DNA from: G963676095 sp963676095
Lineage (GTDB): Bacteria > Bacteroidota > Bacteroidia > Bacteroidales > Prolixibacteraceae
Assembly: GCA_963676095.1 (NCBI GenBank)
Contig: OY781040.1
Coordinates: 248,001-312,000 of the forward strand
DNA length: 64,000 nucleotides
Direction: 5' to 3'
A program made the translations under genes and the position numbers. The notes beneath the pieces were generated by a model. That model was not told the origin of the DNA, did not search any database, and was given only the letters and a program-made list of their open reading frames with translations. Shown here piece after piece: positions 27,290-35,927 of the stretch (the stretch's first letter is position 1; each line of letters opens with the position of its first letter).

Positions 27290-27370
27290 ATATTTATTTT
27301 AACTCTATGTATTTAGTATAAAATATCTTGTTTCCCAGATAATTGAATAAGACTATCTTTTTTACATTGA

Positions 27371-27865
27371 TCAACGTTTCACAAGTTTAAAGATAAATGC
27401 AAAAGCATTTTTTATTTTGGACAGGATAGTGGTTTTATTTCTGAGGTAGATAAAAACGGCAAAAACGACCAGCAGGAATACCGAGCCCCACTTTAAAACA
27501 TCCGGCAGCCATTTCTTTTTAGCAATCACGACATTATTGTCTGATTCATGGTTTTCCTGTCCTGCTTTTATACCCGCTTTTTCAGTTTTCCCGTTGATCC
27601 TGGCGGTTTTCACCGTCGCCTTGGCCGCGGTCTTCTTGTTTTTAACATCGTCCCCGGATATCGCGACAGCTTTTTTTTCTTCAGCCCTGGCCTGTTCCCG
27701 CTCTGTCCTTTTCACCTGGCGGATAACAGATCTTAACGTCCGCGGATCAATCTCCATATCAATCCTGGTACTGTCCTTCAAATTGACATGGCTGATCCTG
27801 GACAGATGTTTCCCTCCGGAACAACCGGCAAGCATAACCAATAATAAAAACAGGACCCTTTTCAT
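27371..27865 (-). CDS. Candidate unimolecular spanin (lipoprotein with C-terminal membrane helix)
   Basis: 164 residues. A type-II signal peptide (MKRVLFLLLVMLAGCSGG, lipobox LAGC) opens the protein, a long charged helical periplasmic part rich in Lys/Glu follows, and a C-terminal membrane helix (WGSVFLLVVFAVFIYL, about residues 127-142) closes it. This is the layout of u-spanins such as phage T1 gp11, which tie outer and inner membranes and fuse them at lysis. It overlaps the lysozyme gene by 4 nt and sits in the lysis cassette. No sequence homology to known spanins is claimed. Confidence 0.7.
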   Translation of the reverse strand: MKRVLFLLLVMLAGCSGGKHLSRISHVNLKDSTRIDMEIDPRTLRSVIRQVKRTEREQARAEEKKAVAISGDDVKNKKTAAKATVKTARINGKTEKAGIKAGQENHESDNNVVIAKKKWLPDVLKWGSVFLLVVFAVFIYLRNKTTILSKIKNAFAFIFKLVKR

Positions 27866-28416
27866 GATCTTTCCAGGCTATAATTTCTGAGGTAGTCTGA
27901 TTCTTTCCAGATTTCCCATTCGTCCATACGGCGAAGTACCAGCCCTTTTAGGACTTCGCCCGCGGAGGTGGTATAGTGGCCGGTCCACCATTTTCCAAGG
28001 GCCTTTTCATCGGCACCGGAATTAACGAGCCGGTACAATGTTTCGCTTTTGCCGCAATTATAGGTATGGAGCAGGAGCGCATCGAATTGATTTTGCTTAA
28101 GGGGCACTTTCACCCAGCTGTTGACCTGGACTTCCCGGGAAGCAATGTCCTCTTTTAATAATCTTTCAGCCTCTTCCTCTGTCGATATTGAAGAAAAAGG
28201 CAAGACACTTTCAATAGTAGGGTATTCTTTTACCGTCAGGAACTTACCGTTCCTGGTCATGGCATGCCCGAACCCTTCGGTCCAGATACCTGAAGCGTCA
28301 GGCTTTGGTTGTAACCCGACCTGGTGAAGGTCTCCATCATGGACCGTCTCGTAACACTTCAAAAATTCAAAGCCTTTCACTGATAGTTGCATTGTTTTCA
28401 TTTTTAAGGTATTCAA
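27862..28416 (-). CDS. Phage endolysin, GH24 lysozyme
   Basis: 184 residues (an alternative start at 28401 gives 179). T4-type lysozyme: catalytic Glu in FEFLKCYE, WTEGFGHAMTRNG, and LKQNQFDALLLHTYNCG, the conserved family block. It degrades peptidoglycan. No signal peptide, so release depends on the holin encoded just upstream. The 5' end overlaps the holin gene by 35-50 nt. Confidence 0.9.
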   Translation of the reverse strand: MNTLKMKTMQLSVKGFEFLKCYETVHDGDLHQVGLQPKPDASGIWTEGFGHAMTRNGKFLTVKEYPTIESVLPFSSISTEEEAERLLKEDIASREVQVNSWVKVPLKQNQFDALLLHTYNCGKSETLYRLVNSGADEKALGKWWTGHYTTSAGEVLKGLVLRRMDEWEIWKESDYLRNYSLERS

Positions 28417-28837
28417 TGATCGAGGCGGTGACCTTTTTCAGGTCATCTCTGTTGGAAACAATAGCCCCGGTAAGTTCTGTGATCTTTCTCAGTTCCTTAT
28501 CATCGGCCTTCTCATAGATTGATTTGAGTTCAATAAGTCCTACACCTATTGCACCTATAATTGTTATAATAGGTACGATTGGGATCGTAAAAGAATAGTA
28601 AGTATCAAGATACCAAACGCATACAATTTGCATACAGTCAATAATTGAAAGAATAATTAGTAGGTTATAATATTTTAGCATTTTTTCAACCGTCCTTCTA
28701 AAACCATATGAAGTCCTTATTTTTCCCCTTTTTTTTGCTTTTTGAACTCCCGACCACAAATCTGCTAATACAGCAAGAAATACTAATGCGTACATTGCAA
28801 AAGCAATCCAAATTACAATTATCATATCTTTAATCAT
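28367..28837 (-). CDS. Phage holin family protein
   Basis: 156 residues with an N-terminal membrane helix, then the ADLWSGVQKAKKRG...RTSYGFRRTVEKMLKYYN block seen in phage_holin_4-type proteins, then two more hydrophobic segments (LLIILSIIDCMQIVCVW and FTIPIVPIITIIGAIGVGLI). Makes the membrane lesion that lets the lysozyme out. A charged helical tail follows. Confidence 0.85.
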   Translation of the reverse strand: MIKDMIIVIWIAFAMYALVFLAVLADLWSGVQKAKKRGKIRTSYGFRRTVEKMLKYYNLLIILSIIDCMQIVCVWYLDTYYSFTIPIVPIITIIGAIGVGLIELKSIYEKADDKELRKITELTGAIVSNRDDLKKVTASIIEYLKNENNATISERL

Positions 28838-28945
28838 ATCTTTTATTTTAGTTAAAATTTTGTTAGGAACAAATCTATTCGTATGAATTCTATTTCAATA
28901 TGACTGTCAATTTTTTAATTTTAATTGTTAATATTCTATATGTTT

Positions 28946-31900
28946 TTATATTATGTTAGATATTATCTGATATATACAAGTGCCTATTTGCTCCATGCCG
29001 GCGGTAGCTGGATGAATCCCGTCGCCTCCGGATCTTTCTGTGATATCCGTGTAGGCAGAGCTAGGGATTACGTTAGTTGTAGCGTATCCGTTGACAAGAT
29101 CAACAAAAGCGTACGAAGGGGCTATGTAAGTGAAAGTATTGTAAGCCGAGTCGTCTTCGAACGTTGACAACATAAGTTCTACGAAACGTAAGACCGTTGC
29201 CTTTTTCCCGTGCCAGTCCAAATTTCCGTTCACGGATCCGAATGGCTCGATTGAAAGCACAATCTTAGCGCTAGGTAGATTAGTATGAATATGATCTACA
29301 GCGGTTACAAACTTATCGACTATAAGCTGTATTACCCTATCATAAGACCACGTAGAAAGATCGTTCCAAGTAAATTGAAGTATAATTATGTCCGGGTCGG
29401 CGAATGACCAAAATTCTAAATAATTAGATATATCGAGCTCTCCCGATGTCGGATTGATGAACGGATTGAAGTATCCTGATTGAACAGCGCTATATAGTAT
29501 AGTATCATCACCCTCTTTATCCTGGCCTGCCACTTTTGTAAGCGTGCCAGCGGCTGGGAAATCATCGAAATCCGTTTCGACCGCCCCAAATTTTGTTACA
29601 ACAACATACCCGGCCCCGCTTCCGTCTATCTTTCCACCCCTGAGCGTCCATTGATCGCCGTTATCATCAGTATAAAATGTTCCCGGATAAGAAGTTTCCG
29701 GCAAAGTGGTCATTCCTGATACAGTTACTATCCTTGCAACTCCGGAGTCGGTGGATAAGAAAACGTTTTGCAAGGTACCCCCTGAAAGGGATTCTGTCTT
29801 TGTCGAGGCATCTCCGCAAGTACCTATCTGATTAACAGTTAAGCCATTAGCTGATAATAGCGAAATTATTTTCGCGTAGAATGTTTTTTTATCTGTGAAA
29901 GAGTCGCCTATAGCAAGTATGTTCACGGTTTTTCCGCTATTCAAAGCGGCGTCCTTAACGATGTAAGCGACGCTGGCAGACAGTCCTTTTTTTAATGCCT
30001 GAATGGTCTGTAGCGTCATGGTTGACGTCGCTGTCGTCGTGAATAGAAATTTAATCAATCTATTATAAGATGTGCCCTTGTTCGAATACAAGGCCACGGC
30101 ATCCCCTAGATTTCGCTTGAATATATTTTCGAAGTACATTGAGGATTCTATATTTTTCACGAAGTACAAAGTAGAGGGTAGCACCGGATAGGGCAGCTCA
30201 TCATAACATTGCTTTCTAACATCCCCAAGCTGCGTATATTCTGTATATGGCTCGTAATACGTTGATACCGTTCCGGCTTCAATCTGCTTATTTTCTACAG
30301 CGTGAAGTACCGAAGCCCTGAAATATATTGCGCCTGATGGTTTCGAAAATACGGTACCTGAACCAGTTCCGGATAATCTCGTTTTTGCGGAATCGTAAAA
30401 GTGAACATACCCCCCAGTAAGTGCGTAATTAATAGCTATACTCTCGATATCCGTGACGTCTATGTACCCGGATATTGAAAAACTGGTATTGGCAGTCACA
30501 ACCCCAGAGCCATTAAGATAATACCCTTCTACATAATCAGCATCATCTATATTCAATAGGTTCTTACCTATTTTCTTAGTTATCCTTTTAGACAGTGACG
30601 CTAAGGTATCTGCTGAAAAGTCAGACAAGGGCGTATATTCCGTGTAAGACTCATACGCCGTTGATACTGTTCCGGCCTCTAATTGCGCTGAATTCAGTTT
30701 TGATAATGTCCCACTTATTCTTACATATCCATGTGCTACAGGGGTGAACGTAGTCGTTTGCAAAGTACTTAGCTTATTCTTGTCGAGGTCATACAAAGCC
30801 AGATAGGCTACAGCTAATTCAAAATTGCTAGCCGTATATTCTTGCCCGTTTTGCACAGGTATGTATCCAGAAATAAAATAAGAGGCGTTGTCTAGTTCAA
30901 TCCCCGAGCTATTAAGATAATACCCCGTCACAATATCAGAAGCCGTGTTATTAAAAAGGTTCTTACCTATTTGTTTCGCTATCTTACCTTCAAAGCTAAG
31001 GGCCGTTTCTTTTTTTAAATCTATTATGGGTTTGTAGTCTATGTACTCTTCAAAAGTGGTTGCGGTAGATCCTATTTCTACCTGCACAGTGGATAAATCG
31101 GTCTTGTTAAAAGACCATCTACAATAATATGACTCTGAAGTACCTGTTACAGTTGTAGTGCCAGTCCCGCCGCCTGAAACTTTTTCAAAATTAGCGTTAT
31201 ACAATAAAACATACCCGCCGCCTGTTCCTGAAGAGGCTTTCAGCGTTTGCCCATTAGTAATTTTTATGTAGCCTGTTACCGACCAGCCAGCCAACATGAC
31301 TAAGCCCCCGGACGAATTCAGATAGTGTCCGGATACAATGTCTGCATCATTCGGATTAAGAAGGTTTTTACCGGGGACTCTTGTTATTTTTTCGATATTT
31401 GACGTGTGTAAATCAGTTTGATTAACCTTTTGACTAATAGACTCTTTTGTAAAGATAGATCCATTTCCAATAAGGAGTTGTCCTTTTACAACATCATCAA
31501 CTCCGAAAATTGTCCCGTTTTCAGCGGCCATGTAAGCAAGATTCAGAGTTGCAGTTGGTATATCATCGTCCACATAAGCAAAACCGCCAGCATTATAGTT
31601 AGAGTCATAAGAAGCAAGCCACGACGCAAATTGAGAAATGTTATTGCTATCTATTTGAACTATTTTATCATTCGACCTTTTGACTACAAAATTTGTTCCG
31701 TCATCAAAAATCCAATCTCCTAAAACAGCTGAAAGTCCGAATATTGTTCCGGCCTCCGCTACAGGATAAGCATAATTGGCTGTATGTGCAGGTTGAACAG
31801 TTGACGTTGTTACAGGCTCCTGTACAATCCAATCCGGGTTGGCTATATTAGCAATCTGATTCGATGCCGTATTAAGATTTGTTTTAAGGGCATAATTGTC

Positions 31901-32188
31901 AAGTGTAACCTCTTGCTCAGATGGTACGTCTGTTGTAGAAGTCCATGTTCCTACTGTTACACATTTATAGACGACACCAGGATATTCAGACCCAACCCAA
32001 GCATAATCGCCGACATATGGACTAGGCCAAGCTGTAACTAAAAGCGAATAAGAAGTATAATAACCTTTAAACCTTGTTGTTGAATTTTTTAGCTTTTCAA
32101 CCTCAATATTTGTTTTTGAGAAATTTTCATTCAAAGAGGCGGCAACATCACTCCATTTACCGGTAGAATTGACTGTCTTAAGTTCCAT
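28946..32188 (-). CDS. Tail fibre with tandem modules and C-terminal SGNH hydrolase
   Basis: 1080 residues. The N-terminal part has a trimeric-fibre look with two GTIFG-containing repeats. Then three tandem modules of about 110-120 residues each begin with GKNLLN/GKNLFN, contain YYLN/HYLN and SG, and end in YEPYTEY/YESYTEY-like strands; they look like jelly-roll carbohydrate-binding modules. The C-terminal domain is an SGNH esterase: ILAIGDSFTD (block I), QIGTCGD, FTWND (block III) and DGIHP (block V His). It probably binds and deacylates surface polysaccharide of the host. Confidence 0.88.
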   Translation of the reverse strand: MELKTVNSTGKWSDVAASLNENFSKTNIEVEKLKNSTTRFKGYYTSYSLLVTAWPSPYVGDYAWVGSEYPGVVYKCVTVGTWTSTTDVPSEQEVTLDNYALKTNLNTASNQIANIANPDWIVQEPVTTSTVQPAHTANYAYPVAEAGTIFGLSAVLGDWIFDDGTNFVVKRSNDKIVQIDSNNISQFASWLASYDSNYNAGGFAYVDDDIPTATLNLAYMAAENGTIFGVDDVVKGQLLIGNGSIFTKESISQKVNQTDLHTSNIEKITRVPGKNLLNPNDADIVSGHYLNSSGGLVMLAGWSVTGYIKITNGQTLKASSGTGGGYVLLYNANFEKVSGGGTGTTTVTGTSESYYCRWSFNKTDLSTVQVEIGSTATTFEEYIDYKPIIDLKKETALSFEGKIAKQIGKNLFNNTASDIVTGYYLNSSGIELDNASYFISGYIPVQNGQEYTASNFELAVAYLALYDLDKNKLSTLQTTTFTPVAHGYVRISGTLSKLNSAQLEAGTVSTAYESYTEYTPLSDFSADTLASLSKRITKKIGKNLLNIDDADYVEGYYLNGSGVVTANTSFSISGYIDVTDIESIAINYALTGGYVHFYDSAKTRLSGTGSGTVFSKPSGAIYFRASVLHAVENKQIEAGTVSTYYEPYTEYTQLGDVRKQCYDELPYPVLPSTLYFVKNIESSMYFENIFKRNLGDAVALYSNKGTSYNRLIKFLFTTTATSTMTLQTIQALKKGLSASVAYIVKDAALNSGKTVNILAIGDSFTDKKTFYAKIISLLSANGLTVNQIGTCGDASTKTESLSGGTLQNVFLSTDSGVARIVTVSGMTTLPETSYPGTFYTDDNGDQWTLRGGKIDGSGAGYVVVTKFGAVETDFDDFPAAGTLTKVAGQDKEGDDTILYSAVQSGYFNPFINPTSGELDISNYLEFWSFADPDIIILQFTWNDLSTWSYDRVIQLIVDKFVTAVDHIHTNLPSAKIVLSIEPFGSVNGNLDWHGKKATVLRFVELMLSTFEDDSAYNTFTYIAPSYAFVDLVNGYATTNVIPSSAYTDITERSGGDGIHPATAGMEQIGTCIYQIISNII

Positions 32189-32189
32189 A

Positions 32190-35100
32190 TTAATTCATTT
32201 TATCGAATGTCCAAATATTATTCACTTTATCCCAGATAAGAATAATCATATGATCATCATTTACATCATAAGAGGTAGCATCATCACTTGCCCCTTTTAT
32301 TATTCTTTGTATTGCAGAATTTCCAACTTCAATCGTGAAATTTGATGATGTGATACTTTTAAGAAAAAATATCTGTGATTCTTCAGGAATAAGAGGAAGA
32401 GTAATCGTTACCGGAACCGTATTTACTAATAGTAATATACTATCCATGTTTGATAATATCTGAGAGGTAGAAATTCGTCTGCTCCTTATCCTAAACCCGC
32501 AAATATCTCCTTTCGAAATAAAAAGCGCATGATTGCCGGTTTCCGGAATGTCATCATAAGAATGTGCCCCCTCTATCCGGATATTAAATCCCATATTTCC
32601 GATGGTCGGGTAAGAAACATCCGGTTCCCGGCTGACGCTGACATAAAATGGATATTGATAAAATCCTCCGGAAGTAAACGGAACAATATTAGACCCCATC
32701 TGCACCATTGTGTTATCACTAATAAATTGCACCATGTCAGATGACAACAGCATTTTATTTGTAACCGTTACATAAGGATCGTCAAAGTCATCGTATATCG
32801 TTTCTTTCCGCTCAGCGACAAATGTAGATTCACCAATATCAAACCCGCCGATATCACCCTCTTTTGATGAAATTTTACCACGCACAAAAGCTTCATTCAA
32901 AATAGCTTTGCCTCCGTGTGTCAGTACAAACTTTGCCCCTTCCGTTGAAGCCGGGTCCATGATTGCCTTGATCGCATCTTCTATGGTTCCACCTCCCCAT
33001 ACTGCCGGATCATTATCATCATTATAAATTCCGCTTATTCCTGCTGTAATTTTTTCGAGTATTCCGTCATTATATATACCTAGCTGTAACATCGATGAAA
33101 GAATCAGGCCCCCTAAAATTTCAGTTTTACCTTTAATCGCATCGGAAATATACTCTATTGATTGAAGATCCTGGAGTGAAGAGTTATTGTCAGCCAGGGA
33201 CGGAGACCAAGCACTGACAATTGTTCCCCTCTCTAACTGAGGTTCACATATAGTAAAAGCTCCTTCAAATACAATTGACGTGACAATTCCGGCCGTAAAT
33301 TTTACAATGTGCCGGTCATATGAATCATTTAATTGAAGTGCTTTACTAAATGATCCTGCTGTTACTGTAATTGTATCTCCTTTTGCCTTAAATGAAAGGA
33401 CATATTTTTCTCCTGTAATTAATGCTTCAGTTAACACCTGATAAAAAGAATCCATAACGACCGCAGCATACCCGGAAGCTGATTCATAATCAGCTATTTG
33501 ACTTGCTGACCCGGACCAATATTTAAAAATTTCGGAAAATAATTCAGAATCATCAGATAGTATTTTATTTTCTAGGTCAAGACTTTCATAATCGCCGGTA
33601 AATGCTGTATTACGAAGTAAGTTAACAGCTCCTATTATTGTGCTGTTTATTGCATCCTGTATTGCCCCCTCTGAAACTTCTATATAGTCCCCCGATATAT
33701 TTGTTACACTTGAAAGATAAGCTTTAATATCTGAAATCTCCTCAGTAGTCTGCGCACCGCTAAAAATAAGGATCGGGAGTAAATTACCGGCCCTGTCTAT
33801 ATATTCATTGAAAAATAACCGGCTTTTTAACGCTTCAGTGCCATTTTCTTCAATAAAATCTGCTGTTAATTCATCAATAGGCCATTTTCGATAATTTGAA
33901 TCATATATTCCTATTGAAGTATTCCAGTATGTTAAATCGGACCGGTCAAAAAGATCCGTTTCAAGTTCGGGAAATATGACATATCCATCTAACAATATAG
34001 CGTTCGATCCGAATTTATTGACAAATTCATTGTTGTAAATACGGTAAAATACGGCCTCTGCATTTTTTATTATCGAATCAAGGACTAAACCCCACAAAGG
34101 ATCAAGTTCATCCGAAACCTGATGCTCTATTGCAGTACCAAGGATCTCAACGAAAGTTACATTCCACTGATCATCCAAAATATTCCAATCCCCGGTCTCA
34201 ACATAAAATTGACGCGAATCATTATAATTATGCTGCATTAATGCATTAAGGTGCATATTCTCGCCCCGGACTATTCCCTTTAAAAGTTGCCGGCGTTGTC
34301 CGAATAATTCTGCCATATAAGCGGCAAGAAAATTATTATACGTCAATGGATCTGCTCCGGAATTGGACCAGTTTAATGAAGGAACTTTTTCCCCATAAAC
34401 ATCAATATAATTTCCATTCAAAAAATAAGATCCGGCATTATTGTAATCTGGTAAATCGGTTGGTAATACTTCAATTGTTTCATCCGATTCGGATTGATCA
34501 TCTGAAAAATAAACATCAACCTTCTGGGTATCGTTAAAATCTTCCAGTTCTTTAGTATATACGCGAACCTCCGTAAAGGCAACTCCGCTTAATTTTGTAG
34601 TTGTACGTCCGGGACCAGTAGCTACATATCCCTGATATATATTAAATTGTAAAATTCCAGCAATCGGAATATTTGAAGCTATTATTTTTAATTCCTTCCA
34701 ATCTATCCCAGAAACTGAACTATCTATATCCTGACTAATATAGCTTTCATTTTCCGTCCATCCTAAATCTTTATCCAGGTAATAAGTTTTTGATGTTCCG
34801 GTTAGTTTTAATTGAAAATATGCAGTTACGGGAATAGATACGAGCCCGCTTATCGTTTCATATGAGCGACTTCCCAAAATATCATATTTCAGGGAAAAAA
34901 TAAATTTATAATCCGATGCTGAAACCTTTAAAGACTGATAAACGAAATTGGAATGTTTAGATCCTGCCTTTCCGATTATATATCCATAATATTTAGAATC
35001 AGACGATTTAATAGCAAAAGAAGGAACTCCTGAAATAGTCCATCCGGTTGCATCTTCATATGAAAAATCATGATTTTTAAAAAAAGAATCTTTTTTGCCA

Positions 35101-35924
35101 TAATTATTTTTAATGACAAAATTTTTCCAGGCTGCTGAAAAATCCCGGGTTAGATTACCGGATATAGGATAAATTTTTGTATTTACATCATTTAATTTAC
35201 CAAGAAATTGAATTGTTTCCCCATCTTGAACAGATTCATAATTACCTTGATAATCATATAAAAACCGTTGCTTTTCAGGCTCGTTTTCCCGCTGAATAAG
35301 CCATCTGTTATCAGTTTGAGTAATTATACCCCCATCCGGTATCAGACATTCAAGCGCATCATAACAATTTTTATCTCGAAGGGCATCCGCATTAAAATAT
35401 AATTGTTCTAACATAGATCTGTTTGTTGTCATCCGCGTTTCAAAAAGATCTATATTGATTGCATATCCTATATTTAGCCCGATTTTGTCAAGGCAATAAC
35501 GTATTGCCTCAAGCCTGCTTACAATACCCGTTAATTCAAAATTGGATGTTTTTAAAAGGCCTAACCCATCTGTAACAAGTACAGAAACATCATAAGGAGG
35601 CGCAATATAAGACTCTGAATACTGATCACTTACCATAAACCCGGACCAGATAATTACATCATCAATTAATAATTCTATACGGTGATTTTTATTATCTCCT
35701 GAAAAGAAATCATCATATTCAAAATCAACATCAACCTGAATTGGAAATGTTAAAGATGTAGCCCGTATTTTTCCGGATTTTTCCTTGCTGAGCGTAATAT
35801 TTCCGCCCCCGATTTTTTTATAAACAGCGGTTCCCGAAAAATCTTTTGGAGAAATATCAATTTTTACATCTTTCTTATAAAAGGATGTTTCATAACGCAA
35901 CCTGTATTTTAATCTATAAGCCAT
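32190..35924 (-). CDS. Tail tip / baseplate hub protein (gpJ-like role)
   Basis: 1244 residues, directly after the tape measure gene and before the fibre, with 1 nt between its stop and the fibre start. The N-terminal 450 residues are beta-rich, resembling tail hub domains. Later segments include a carbohydrate-binding-like stretch and a C-terminal chaperone-free beta region ending ILIWDKVNNIWTFDKMN. The role rests on size and gene order; sequence resemblance to lambda J is not evident. Confidence 0.75.
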   Translation of the reverse strand: MAYRLKYRLRYETSFYKKDVKIDISPKDFSGTAVYKKIGGGNITLSKEKSGKIRATSLTFPIQVDVDFEYDDFFSGDNKNHRIELLIDDVIIWSGFMVSDQYSESYIAPPYDVSVLVTDGLGLLKTSNFELTGIVSRLEAIRYCLDKIGLNIGYAINIDLFETRMTTNRSMLEQLYFNADALRDKNCYDALECLIPDGGIITQTDNRWLIQRENEPEKQRFLYDYQGNYESVQDGETIQFLGKLNDVNTKIYPISGNLTRDFSAAWKNFVIKNNYGKKDSFFKNHDFSYEDATGWTISGVPSFAIKSSDSKYYGYIIGKAGSKHSNFVYQSLKVSASDYKFIFSLKYDILGSRSYETISGLVSIPVTAYFQLKLTGTSKTYYLDKDLGWTENESYISQDIDSSVSGIDWKELKIIASNIPIAGILQFNIYQGYVATGPGRTTTKLSGVAFTEVRVYTKELEDFNDTQKVDVYFSDDQSESDETIEVLPTDLPDYNNAGSYFLNGNYIDVYGEKVPSLNWSNSGADPLTYNNFLAAYMAELFGQRRQLLKGIVRGENMHLNALMQHNYNDSRQFYVETGDWNILDDQWNVTFVEILGTAIEHQVSDELDPLWGLVLDSIIKNAEAVFYRIYNNEFVNKFGSNAILLDGYVIFPELETDLFDRSDLTYWNTSIGIYDSNYRKWPIDELTADFIEENGTEALKSRLFFNEYIDRAGNLLPILIFSGAQTTEEISDIKAYLSSVTNISGDYIEVSEGAIQDAINSTIIGAVNLLRNTAFTGDYESLDLENKILSDDSELFSEIFKYWSGSASQIADYESASGYAAVVMDSFYQVLTEALITGEKYVLSFKAKGDTITVTAGSFSKALQLNDSYDRHIVKFTAGIVTSIVFEGAFTICEPQLERGTIVSAWSPSLADNNSSLQDLQSIEYISDAIKGKTEILGGLILSSMLQLGIYNDGILEKITAGISGIYNDDNDPAVWGGGTIEDAIKAIMDPASTEGAKFVLTHGGKAILNEAFVRGKISSKEGDIGGFDIGESTFVAERKETIYDDFDDPYVTVTNKMLLSSDMVQFISDNTMVQMGSNIVPFTSGGFYQYPFYVSVSREPDVSYPTIGNMGFNIRIEGAHSYDDIPETGNHALFISKGDICGFRIRSRRISTSQILSNMDSILLLVNTVPVTITLPLIPEESQIFFLKSITSSNFTIEVGNSAIQRIIKGASDDATSYDVNDDHMIILIWDKVNNIWTFDKMN

Positions 35925-35927
35925 TAA

